From Poseidonibacter lekithochrous (GTDB lineage: Bacteria > Campylobacterota > Campylobacteria > Campylobacterales > Arcobacteraceae): a DNA stretch of 64,000 bases. Below the pieces are notes generated by a model. That model ran no database searches. It saw only the letters and a list, made by a program, of their open reading frames with translations, and was not told the DNA's origin. Shown here in pieces: positions 29,360 through 38,518 of the stretch (position 1 is the stretch's first letter; the number at the start of each line of letters is the position of its first letter). Location: positions 124,001 through 188,000 of the forward strand of contig NZ_CP054052.1 in the NCBI RefSeq assembly GCF_013283835.1, in the 5' to 3' direction. A program made the translations under genes and the position numbers.

Positions 29360-29680
29360 TTAGCTTTCTTGATATAATTCTTTAATTAAACTAGCTGATA
29401 GTGTAGATTTACTTGAGTTAATCACTGAATTACTAACACTTCCACTTTTTGTATATTCCCATGAATCTTGTCCATATAAAGCTTTTAATGTATTATTTGA
29501 AATTGAATTTTTTGCTAAAGTATATTCATTAGTATTTTTCTCATTTAATTCAAAATCCTTTACATAAGATGGTGTATCATCATTTTCTGCTGGATATAAT
29601 GCAGATAAATTATCTTGTGCAAAAGAAGCACTTCCTATTAATAAACTTAAACCAATAATTGTATTTAAAAATCTTTTCAT
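29360..29680 (-). CDS. Small exported protein with repeated L-x-x-LY motifs
   Basis: This 106-residue product has a signal peptide (IIGLSLLIGSASFA) and a mature chain of about 85 residues that carries three spaced copies of a short motif: NLSALYP, TLKALYG and LIKELYQ. The rest is rich in serine, asparagine and threonine. I do not recognise the family. It is divergent from an HxlR-type regulator, and three 20-bp repeats lie between them, so it is probably the regulator's main target. AAAGGA precedes the ATG. Periplasmic or secreted location is inferred. Confidence 0.75.
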   Translation of the reverse strand: MKRFLNTIIGLSLLIGSASFAQDNLSALYPAENDDTPSYVKDFELNEKNTNEYTLAKNSISNNTLKALYGQDSWEYTKSGSVSNSVINSSKSTLSASLIKELYQES

Positions 29681-29717
29681 TTTTTATTCCTTTAATATTT
29701 TAACTTTAATTTTCAAT

Positions 29718-29737
29718 AGTGTAATTAAAGTAACTAA
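29718..29737. promoter_or_regulatory. HxlR-region repeat, copy 1
   Basis: AGTGTAATTAAAGTAACTAA. Two further copies begin 55 and 109 bp downstream. It is 38 bp upstream of the small secreted-protein start. Confidence 0.6.
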
Positions 29738-29772
29738 TGGAAGTTTACTCTACTAATACTTAAATTATCCTT

Positions 29773-29792
29773 AGTGTAATAAATGTTACTAT
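29773..29792. promoter_or_regulatory. HxlR-region repeat, copy 2
   Basis: AGTGTAATAAATGTTACTAT, with partial dyad symmetry (TAGTGTAA against TTACTA). The centre lies midway between the divergent genes. Confidence 0.6.
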
Positions 29793-29826
29793 TGAATATA
29801 GCTTTCTTTAGTGGAAAAAACTCCTT

Positions 29827-29846
29827 GGTGTAATAAATGTAACTAA
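29827..29846. promoter_or_regulatory. HxlR-region repeat, copy 3
   Basis: GGTGTAATAAATGTAACTAA, 54 bp after copy 2 and 50 bp upstream of the HxlR-family start. It is the closest to the regulator gene and suits autoregulation. Confidence 0.6.
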
Positions 29847-29895
29847 GTGAGATTTGAAAAAATATATGCTACTATATGTGATAAAGGATTTATAT

Positions 29896-30258
29896 ATGTA
29901 TAAAATCAATGACAAAGATTATGAATGTCCAGTAGATATTACTTTAGATATTTTCAATGATAAATGGAAATTATCAGTTATATGGCATTTAATGGATAAT
30001 CCCAAAAGATTTAAAGAATTAGATGAAACTATTTGTGGTATAACTAAAAAAACTTTAACAGTAAAATTAAAAGAATTAGAAGAGAAGAAATTAATTATAA
30101 GAGAAGTATTTCCTGAAGTTCCACCAAAAGTGGTTTACTCATTAAGCCCAACAGGGGAAAGATTAAAAGAAGCTCTTGATTGTATGTATAAATGGGGTGT
30201 TTCTTATGTTGAAGAACACGGAGAAGTAATAGAAAAAACTAAAGAATGTGAATATTAA
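29896..30258 (+). CDS. HxlR family winged-helix transcriptional regulator
   Basis: With the start at 29896, which has AAAGGAT 6 nt upstream, the protein has 120 residues; the open frame reaches further upstream but without a ribosome site. It contains the HxlR features: a cysteine at the start of the domain (YECPVD, often redox-active), the helix IFNDKWKLSVIWHL, RFKELDETICGITKKTLTVKL for DNA recognition, then KVVYSLSPTGERL as the wing. HxlR proteins often sense aldehydes, quinones or oxidants. It probably controls the divergent small secreted protein through the three 20-bp repeats. Confidence 0.9.
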   Translation: MYKINDKDYECPVDITLDIFNDKWKLSVIWHLMDNPKRFKELDETICGITKKTLTVKLKELEEKKLIIREVFPEVPPKVVYSLSPTGERLKEALDCMYKWGVSYVEEHGEVIEKTKECEY

Positions 30259-30310
30259 TATTTATTTGAAATAAGTTGTATAAAGTAAATGACTTAAAAA
30301 GCCATTTATT

Positions 30311-30784
30311 TTATAAGAAGTAAGTTATAACTTGATATGTTCCAGCAGCAGCAATACCACCTGCAACACCAGCTAATAGGTCATCACCCATAACTCCCCA
30401 TCCACCTTTTACATCTCTATCAATCTTACCGATAAATGAAGGTTTCCAAATATCAAATAATCTGAAGTATAAAAATGCAAGAATAGACATAATAACCATA
30501 TTAGACTCATTAATACCACAAATAGATAAAGCAATCCACATTCCGGCTAATTCATCAATTACGATCTCTTTACCATCGTGAGCACCTACTTGCTCTTCAT
30601 AGATATCAATTTGTTTAACTGCAATTACACTGATTAATAAAGCTAACATAAATAGGTTAGATACATGCATATACTGAAGTAAAACAACACCCATTATAAG
30701 TGCAACAAAACTTCCTACTGTTCCAGGAGCCTTAGGAAAAAGACCTGAAAATCCAACCGTTAAAAAAAACTTTCTAAGATTCAT
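30311..30784 (-). CDS. pgpA: Phosphatidylglycerophosphatase A PgpA
   Basis: This 157-residue membrane protein removes the phosphate from phosphatidylglycerophosphate to make phosphatidylglycerol. Visible family motifs are FPKAPGTVGSFVA near the N-terminus, EIVIDELAGMWIAL with the acidic active-site residues, FRLFDIWKPSFIGKIDR and GGWGVMGDDLLAG. All are strongly conserved in PgpA. It is last in the minus-strand group ispDF-regulator-pgpA, 8 bp after the regulator gene, an arrangement shared with Helicobacter and Campylobacter for at least the first two genes. Confidence 0.95.
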   Translation of the reverse strand: MNLRKFFLTVGFSGLFPKAPGTVGSFVALIMGVVLLQYMHVSNLFMLALLISVIAVKQIDIYEEQVGAHDGKEIVIDELAGMWIALSICGINESNMVIMSILAFLYFRLFDIWKPSFIGKIDRDVKGGWGVMGDDLLAGVAGGIAAAGTYQVITYFL

Positions 30785-30792
30785 TATTTACC

Positions 30793-31683
30793 TTATTTCT
30801 TTTTTTCAATACCAAGTTTTTTTCTCTTTTCCCAAAGAGATTTTCTTGAAATACCTAATTTTTTAGATAACTCAGTATCTGGATATTTTGTTTGGTACGA
30901 TAATACCATTAATTTAACGTAATCATTAATTGTCATAATATTAGTATTAGACATTAATAAGTTTTGGTTGTTAAACTCTACTTTTCTATATGGGAAATCT
31001 TCTTCTGTTTCAAGTGAAGAGATAACACAGTTTCTATTTTCAATTAATTTGATTAGATTTTCTTTTGCAGTCTTTTTAAGACTGTGATATTCAGTTAAAT
31101 AAATAATACCTTTTTCATCTAATGCATTTAATTGTTTTTGCCAAGTTGATGAATTTAGTGAAATAAATGAGATTGGCATATCAAGTTTTCTTGATAATTC
31201 AAATACTAACTTATCAGCAGAATTCTGTGAATTTGACTCAATTAATGACGGGAATGAAGGAGGTAAGAATGTATCAGTAGTATCAATATCATTCATAATA
31301 AAATCAACATAATCCCTTAGTGTTTGAAGTTCTCTTCTAATACTTCTACACTCTTTATAGTGATAGATTTTTCTTACTAATTCATCCATTAAGAATGGTT
31401 TCATAATATAATCTTTTGCACCATCCTTTATTGGATTTGTTACTGTTTCATCAGAAATATAAGAAACTAAAAGAAGAATAATAGAATTTTCTTTATATTT
31501 TTTTATGATGTTTTTACATAAAGACGAAGGTAAAGATGTAGATAATAAAACAATATCATAATCTTTTGATAAATTGTCAATATTTGGTGATTCTATATAA
31601 TCACAACTATGCCCATCATCAAGTAATCTTGATACTACTTTTTGTGCTAAGTAGATCTCATTTTCTATAATTAATATATTCAT
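30793..31683 (-). CDS. Atypical response regulator of the HP1021/Cj1608 type
   Basis: This 296-residue product has a receiver-like domain (about residues 1-120), a variable middle part and a C-terminal Fis-type helix-turn-helix (LSKKLGISRKSLWEKRKKLG). The phospho-acceptor aspartate is replaced by serine (DIVLLSTSLP, about residue 48), while the lysine motif MKPF remains, so it cannot be a standard phospho-switch. This matches HP1021 of H. pylori and Cj1608, which bind oriC and control many genes, including by redox sensing. Start is the ATG at 31683, which overlaps the ispDF stop (ATGA) and follows GGAAG; a TTG four codons upstream is less likely. Confidence 0.88.
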   Translation of the reverse strand: MNILIIENEIYLAQKVVSRLLDDGHSCDYIESPNIDNLSKDYDIVLLSTSLPSSLCKNIIKKYKENSIILLLVSYISDETVTNPIKDGAKDYIMKPFLMDELVRKIYHYKECRSIRRELQTLRDYVDFIMNDIDTTDTFLPPSFPSLIESNSQNSADKLVFELSRKLDMPISFISLNSSTWQKQLNALDEKGIIYLTEYHSLKKTAKENLIKLIENRNCVISSLETEEDFPYRKVEFNNQNLLMSNTNIMTINDYVKLMVLSYQTKYPDTELSKKLGISRKSLWEKRKKLGIEKKK

Positions 31684-32804
31684 TTTTGCTTCCAATTATA
31701 ATATTTTATAGTTGCTATACTTTGAACAGCAACTCCTTCACTTCTACCTATGAACCCCATTTTTTCACCAGTAGTAGCTTTGATATTAATAAACTGCTTT
31801 TGTATTCCTAATAACTTAGATAGACATCTTTTAATATCTTGTTTATGTGGATTTATTTTTGGCTGTTGTGCTAGAACAGTTAAATCCACATTTACTATTT
31901 CGTAACCTACATTGTAAATGAAACTTACGATTTCCTCTAATAATAGTTTTGAATCAGCACCTTTATATTTAGGATCTGTGTCAGGGAAAAATTCTCCAAT
32001 ATCTCCCGCGCCGCAAGCTCCCAATAAGGCATCAATTACTGAATGGATTAATACATCTCCATCACTATGTGCTTTAAATCCATATTCACATGGAATTTCT
32101 ACTCCACCTAAATACATTTTTTTATTGTCTTGGAATTCATGAATATCAATTCCAGTTCCAGTAAAGAAATTATTTGATGGGGCATTTAAACATGGAATAT
32201 CTTTTAGCTCATCACCAAAAGTTAGTTTTTTACTTTCAATACTACCTTGAACATATTTTATAGTACCGTTCATAGCTTTAACCGCAGAGCTATCATCAGT
32301 ATATTCAACATTTGTTTCTAAGGCTTTTCTTAAAATGGATGTGTTTGAAAGTTGAGGAGTTTGAATAAGTTTTACATTGTCTCTATCTATTGTTTCATCA
32401 TGATATATCACAGTATCTGAAACATTTAAAATAGGAACAATACAATCTGCATTTTCTTTTTCATTAAGTAGGTTTTCAATTACAGTTTGTGGGATACATG
32501 AACGTGCAACATCTGTAACCATTACATATTTAGTATTTACCTCTTTTAAAGAATTAGAAATAGACTCCTGTCTAGTGTTACCACCAGTAACATAGATGAA
32601 GTCATCAGAAAAATTCTCCATGTAAGAGAGCTCATTTTGATGAGATGTAATAATTATTTTATCAAATTTTGCATACGTACTTAGTTTATTTGTAACGAAT
32701 AACCATAATGGATCATTATCAATTCTAAGCCACTGTTTCTTTGCTTTGTGCTCAAATCTAGTCGAATTACCAGCACATAAGACGATGAGTGAAACGTCTG
32801 TCAC
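31680..32804 (-). CDS. ispDF: Bifunctional isoprenoid enzyme IspDF
   Basis: The 374-residue protein fuses two steps of the MEP pathway. The IspD part (about residues 1-210) activates methylerythritol phosphate with CTP and carries LIVLCAGNSTRFEHKAKKQW and VTDVARSCIPQ. The IspF part (from about 218) cyclises the product and carries TGIDIHEF, CEYGFKAHSDGDVLIHSVID, with its zinc-binding Asp and His, and ATTGEKMGFIGRSEGV. Such fusions are typical of Campylobacterota and some Alphaproteobacteria. It overlaps the following regulator gene by 4 bp. Confidence 0.96.
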   Translation of the reverse strand: MTDVSLIVLCAGNSTRFEHKAKKQWLRIDNDPLWLFVTNKLSTYAKFDKIIITSHQNELSYMENFSDDFIYVTGGNTRQESISNSLKEVNTKYVMVTDVARSCIPQTVIENLLNEKENADCIVPILNVSDTVIYHDETIDRDNVKLIQTPQLSNTSILRKALETNVEYTDDSSAVKAMNGTIKYVQGSIESKKLTFGDELKDIPCLNAPSNNFFTGTGIDIHEFQDNKKMYLGGVEIPCEYGFKAHSDGDVLIHSVIDALLGACGAGDIGEFFPDTDPKYKGADSKLLLEEIVSFIYNVGYEIVNVDLTVLAQQPKINPHKQDIKRCLSKLLGIQKQFINIKATTGEKMGFIGRSEGVAVQSIATIKYYNWKQK

Positions 32805-32861
32805 TATAACCCCTTTGTGTAAAAAAGTTACATATTATATTCTAATGTTACTTATGAAAAG

Positions 32862-33683
32862 TTAAGAATTCTCTCGAATTTCATCTTTTATATTTTCAAT
32901 AGAATCTAAAAGTATTTTTTCGTCAAATCCATACTTTTGTGCAAGTTCAGAAGAGATCTTAATTGATCTATCACTTAGTGGATCTCTCATATCTGCTAAA
33001 GCTTTTACAATCTCCAAGGCTTGGGTATGTTTCTTGAAATGACTAGGACAAGATTCACTATTTCCTACAAAACCAATTGAGAAAATAAGATTATGACTTA
33101 ATGCCCAATGTTTGAAGATATTAGCTGTAATTCTAGAACTGGAGAATCCAATAAAATCTTCCTCACATTTAGTTATATTATTTGTTTTATTTAACGCTTT
33201 TAAGAAATCTTTTGATTTATCTTCTTGTGTTAATACATTTGAAATAATAAATTTTCCAGTTTCTTGTAAAAATGCTGGCATCAATAAATCTTCTTTTAAT
33301 TCATTATCGAACTTTGATACCCAAGTATTTACTATTTTTGTAGCAAGAGCACTTATTTCAATAAAGTCATCATTACTAATTCCATAAGGAGATAAGTTAC
33401 ATTTAACTGTATTTTGTACAATAGAACCCATAGCAAGGGAAATTGTGAAGTTAATACCAAGAAGATTAATGGCTCTACTTAAAGTATCAATAGTACTTCT
33501 AAATCCAAACATTGAAGAGTTTGCAACTCTTAATATTGTACTTACAAGTAATGGATCTTTTTTTATTATTGCAATCAATTCTTCAGGATTAGTATTTTTT
33601 ACTTTTCTAAAGTCTTCTAATTCAAGCATACTATTAGGTAGTGGGGGTAGTGAGTCAATTTTCTCTGTTAATTTCTTTTTCAT
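32862..33683 (-). CDS. HDOD-domain signalling protein
   Basis: The 273-residue protein is an HDOD domain almost from end to end. SLPPLPNSMLELEDF, IIKKDPLLVSTILRVANSSMF and IDTLSRAINLLGINFTISLA are the typical opening segments; the metal-binding HD residues of true HD hydrolases are absent, as normal for HDOD. These proteins work in signal transduction, often linked to cyclic di-GMP or chemotaxis, with unclear chemistry. It lies 57 bp upstream of ispDF on the same strand but probably has its own unit. A 253-bp intergenic stretch separates it from thiC. Confidence 0.9.
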   Translation of the reverse strand: MKKKLTEKIDSLPPLPNSMLELEDFRKVKNTNPEELIAIIKKDPLLVSTILRVANSSMFGFRSTIDTLSRAINLLGINFTISLAMGSIVQNTVKCNLSPYGISNDDFIEISALATKIVNTWVSKFDNELKEDLLMPAFLQETGKFIISNVLTQEDKSKDFLKALNKTNNITKCEEDFIGFSSSRITANIFKHWALSHNLIFSIGFVGNSESCPSHFKKHTQALEIVKALADMRDPLSDRSIKISSELAQKYGFDEKILLDSIENIKDEIRENS

Positions 33684-33895
33684 ATTAATCCTAATATCAG
33701 ATATTATAATAATTTACTTATTTATCTCTTATTCTTAATGCAAATAACAATGTTTTAATTGATTATTTTAATATAAATACAATACTTTATTAGCATTTTT
33801 ACTTACTTTTATGGAATATTATATAGAAAAGAAACTTATATAAGTAATAAATATAAATTACAATCTATAATTAAGGTTTTATAAACAAATTTAGA

Positions 33896-33901
33896 TATAA
33901 T
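33896..33901 (+). promoter_or_regulatory. Putative -10 box of thiC
   Basis: TATAAT in TTAGATATAATCGC, 35 nt before the ATG. The leader is too short to hold a TPP riboswitch, and no CTGAGA-type motif is seen upstream. The rest of the 33684-33936 gap is AT-rich with no other signal I can name. Confidence 0.5.
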
Positions 33902-33909
33902 CGCTGTAA

Positions 33910-35292
<1,383 letters not shown>

Positions 35293-35298
35293 AACTTT

Positions 35299-36216
35299 TT
35301 ATGAAAGATATACCTTAACTTTAGGGTATGTCTTCATAATCTTCTCTCTTCTACTTTTAGAACTTACAGCTATTGCAGTTGCCAAAACATCTGCTAGTGT
35401 TGCACTAGAAGCAACTACAGTTACAGAATTTATATAATCCACACTAACAGCTTTTTTTGCATTTATTAAATGATGATACTTCTCATTGAATCTTGTACCA
35501 TATGCACCTGAACTTGCCATTGCTTTATTGTTTAATGGTATATATTTTAAGTCGTTCAAGTATGGAGTTGAAATATTCCAATCTCTTTTAGCTGGGTGTT
35601 GTCCTAGAGCGTTAATTTCCCCTAAATCTACTAATACATTAGTAAATCCCTCTTTTTTTAATAATTGGCTTATTTTGTCGCTTATATAGCCTTGTGCTAT
35701 ACCATTTAGAGTTATAGCCATATTTTTTTCTTTGAAAGATATTTGATTTTCATTAAATGAGATATTTTTATATGAAACTAGTTTTTTAACTTCTTCTACT
35801 TTTTGTTTTAATATCTTTTCATTATTATGGTACTTTGAATAAACTTGCCATAAAGGTTGAATAGAAATATCAAAAGCACCTTTTGTTTGTTTTGATATAA
35901 GATTTGAAAATGTGATTAATTCTAATAACTCTTTTGGTGGATTATTTAAATATCCATTTTTATTTAATTGATTAATAGATGAGTTTTTTCTATATAAAGA
36001 GAAAATATTTTCTAATCTAATAATTTCAAGCTCACATTTTTTTAATACATTTTTTGCATAAGAAATATTATGATGATATAAAGTCATAGAAGAAGGAGCT
36101 CCAAGTGCAATCCCTTCCCAAGTAATTTTTTTGTTTTTTATATCTTTTGCTAATAATTGACTTCCAATACAAACAGCTGAAACACTTAAAAACTTTCTTC
36201 TTGATATTTTAATCAT
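35299..36216 (-). CDS. apbE: FAD:protein FMN transferase (ApbE family), Tat-exported
   Basis: This 305-residue protein starts with a twin-arginine signal (SRRKFLSVSAVCIGS). The ApbE fold is seen in GAFDISIQPLW, MAITLNGIAQGYISDKIS, VDLGEINALGQHP and TVVASSATLADVLATAIAV, which bind FAD and magnesium. ApbE attaches FMN to a threonine of partner proteins in the periplasm. Its neighbour upstream, overlapping by 8 bp, encodes a NosR-type protein with a matching flavinylation motif, so it likely modifies that partner, as NosX does in denitrifiers. Confidence 0.92.
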   Translation of the reverse strand: MIKISRRKFLSVSAVCIGSQLLAKDIKNKKITWEGIALGAPSSMTLYHHNISYAKNVLKKCELEIIRLENIFSLYRKNSSINQLNKNGYLNNPPKELLELITFSNLISKQTKGAFDISIQPLWQVYSKYHNNEKILKQKVEEVKKLVSYKNISFNENQISFKEKNMAITLNGIAQGYISDKISQLLKKEGFTNVLVDLGEINALGQHPAKRDWNISTPYLNDLKYIPLNNKAMASSGAYGTRFNEKYHHLINAKKAVSVDYINSVTVVASSATLADVLATAIAVSSKSRREKIMKTYPKVKVYLS

Positions 36217-38254
36217 CTGTTTTTCTCCATGATTTTACTTTAGTTTCTTTTGCATTTTTTATTAAAATTTTACATAGTTTATCACTACTATAAATTTGTA
36301 CACAATCCATACATTGGAAACATTCATCATATTTGATAGTTCCACTTTTTTTATCAATGGCATTGTAATTACAGTTTTTATAACAGTTATTACATGGATT
36401 ACCACACTCTTTTCTTCTTGGTAACCAGTCTAAGAATTTAAACTTCCCTGCTAAGGACAAAAATGCTCCAAGAGGACAAATAAATCTACAGAAACCTTTG
36501 AATATAAACATGCTTAATAAAATCCAAAAGATTGCATATAAAACATAAGGAATTTCTCTATCAAAGATTAAAGTAATAGAGGTTTTAAAAGGTTCTATTT
36601 CAATTAAATATTCAGTAATATTTGGTGCAAAAATTACTGATAAAATAAGTAAAGCTAAAACTACATATCTAATATAAACCATTTTATCACTAAGCTTTTG
36701 AGGTACTTTTATAATAGGAAGACGTAGCAGTCTTGCAAAATAAAAAGATAACTCTTGTAAAACTCCATAAGGACATAACCAGCCACAGAATGTTCCTCTT
36801 CCCCAAATAACAAGTGAAATAAAAACAAAGAACCAAATAATTAATGAGAATGGGTCATATAATAAAAACTGTAAACTTTGAGAGTTTACAATGGCTTTGA
36901 CAAATCCCAATACTGTAACCATACTAAGTTGACCTTGTCCGTACCAACCAATAAAGAATAGGGTAATTAATAGTATAAAGGTTCTTTTGTATCTAAGCTT
37001 TTCAAGTAGTACTTGATATTTATAAAGAATAATAAATAGACTTGTTAAAAAGATTGAAAGGATAATTAGTTTCTCTTTTTGTTCAATTATTGATACTAAC
37101 CATAATGGTTTTTCTTCAATTACTTCAATTTTCTCAAAATATTTATCAGGGCTTATAATCTCAAAACTTTTGTCTTTTAAAACAGGAGTTGAGTATAAAG
37201 TTTCATTTCCTCTAATAAATTTTAGATTGAATATCCAAGGACTTGAAGGATCAAAATTAAATCTTTTATCAACATCTAAAATAATAGCTTGTTCAAAATC
37301 AGGAAGTGAGTCTAAAAACTCTATTTCATAATCCCCATCATTTATACTAATAGGAAAATCATCTTGTATAATCTCAAAGGTATCAGGAGAAGTATTAGGA
37401 ACAAACTCTTCAGATAGTATTTGATGTTCCCCATTTGCAAAAATTATAATAGCTTCTTGAGTTTTTGTAATTTGGTTTTTTACTTCATTTTTTGTATCTT
37501 CTTTTAGTAAGTTTTCCATAACACTTGGAATTGCTAAATTTGCAATATATAAATCTAGAAAAACTTCATTTTTATCTTCTTCTAGTATTAGCTCTTCATA
37601 TTCTGTATTTTTAAATAACTCTTCAACTTGAGCTTTAGTGATTTTTATATTTGTAATAAGCCCTTTATTTAGAAGTTGTGTAAAAGTGGATTTTTCAAAT
37701 AAGTCTTTTCTTGCATTTCGTATCTGTTTTGGAGCAACTCCTGAGAGTTTTTCACTAGCAACTTTTATTGAGGAAGCCAAAATACTATCATTTGCAATTT
37801 TTACGGAAGCAGTAGCTTTACTAACCCCATCTAAATATACAGTATTACTTGTTCCTGTCTCTTTCCCTACCTTTATACTGGAAGATAGATTCTTGCCTTT
37901 GTATTGATCTAAAAACTCCACAAAAGGTATAACCCCAAGTCCTGATACAAATACAGGTTCATCTTGTTCTAGTACTTTTACATCTAAGAAGTTACCTTCT
38001 AAATCTATTGATACTAACATATTTAGTTTTCCACCTGAGAAACCAAGTACGGGAGCTAGATTATATGTTTCATATATATAAGCATAAAGTTTTTTTTCTT
38101 TATCTAGAACTGGCCAAATAGGTAGTTTTGAGTCTTGCTCACCTAGATGCATGTCTTTTTCTATAAAGCTTTTTATATCGTCTTTATTTAATGATGCGAA
38201 TAGATTGGAAGAAATAAAAACAGTAAATAAAAATATAACAAATAATCTAATCAT
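36209..38254 (-). CDS. nosR: NosR/NirI-type FMN-binding, iron-sulfur membrane protein
   Basis: The 681-residue protein has a signal peptide, a periplasmic FMN-binding domain with the flavinylation-type motif VSKATAS (about residues 147-153), and a further periplasmic part. From residue 390 come several membrane helices, with CGWLCPYGV (about 492) and CRFICPLGA (about 593) between them. A ferredoxin-like end has CGNPCNNCYKNC and CFQCMDC, two 4Fe-4S sites. This is the NosR layout, which passes electrons from quinol to nitrous-oxide reductase. No nosZ, nosD or nosF lies in the window, so another acceptor is possible. Translation of apbE is probably coupled. Confidence 0.82.
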   Translation of the reverse strand: MIRLFVIFLFTVFISSNLFASLNKDDIKSFIEKDMHLGEQDSKLPIWPVLDKEKKLYAYIYETYNLAPVLGFSGGKLNMLVSIDLEGNFLDVKVLEQDEPVFVSGLGVIPFVEFLDQYKGKNLSSSIKVGKETGTSNTVYLDGVSKATASVKIANDSILASSIKVASEKLSGVAPKQIRNARKDLFEKSTFTQLLNKGLITNIKITKAQVEELFKNTEYEELILEEDKNEVFLDLYIANLAIPSVMENLLKEDTKNEVKNQITKTQEAIIIFANGEHQILSEEFVPNTSPDTFEIIQDDFPISINDGDYEIEFLDSLPDFEQAIILDVDKRFNFDPSSPWIFNLKFIRGNETLYSTPVLKDKSFEIISPDKYFEKIEVIEEKPLWLVSIIEQKEKLIILSIFLTSLFIILYKYQVLLEKLRYKRTFILLITLFFIGWYGQGQLSMVTVLGFVKAIVNSQSLQFLLYDPFSLIIWFFVFISLVIWGRGTFCGWLCPYGVLQELSFYFARLLRLPIIKVPQKLSDKMVYIRYVVLALLILSVIFAPNITEYLIEIEPFKTSITLIFDREIPYVLYAIFWILLSMFIFKGFCRFICPLGAFLSLAGKFKFLDWLPRRKECGNPCNNCYKNCNYNAIDKKSGTIKYDECFQCMDCVQIYSSDKLCKILIKNAKETKVKSWRKTDD

Positions 38255-38395
38255 TTAAAGCCTTTTTATAATATTAAACAAGTATATATTAGTTTTATAG
38301 CGCAGATTTAGCGATAAATTTGAATTAGAAAAAAAGTGGAAAGTAAAATTCTTGTAATTACGTATTTTTTAGATAAAATATCTTAAATAGGTTAA

Positions 38396-38421
38396 AAAAA
38401 GTAAAAATATGTTTACTTTTT
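38396..38421. terminator. Hairpin in the nosR-mrp intergenic region
   Basis: AAAAAGTAAA and TTTACTTTTT form a 10-bp stem around AATATG. A second small palindrome, TGTCT-AATTA-AGACA, lies at 38442-38456. The 264-bp gap (38255-38518) separates two divergent genes, so a terminator in this place would be unusual; an attenuator or protein site for mrp is also possible. Confidence 0.4.
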
Positions 38422-38518
38422 CTACACTAGGAAAATAAATATGTCTAATTAAGACAAAAATTATCCTATTTCAATTATAATACAAAAAATTAATAAAATT
38501 TTATAAAGGAATTTTTCT

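Noticed and set aside
29718-29846. CRISPR array
   Set aside because: Only three imperfect 20-bp units with 34-35 bp between them, sited in a divergent promoter with no cas genes; a regulator-binding array fits better.
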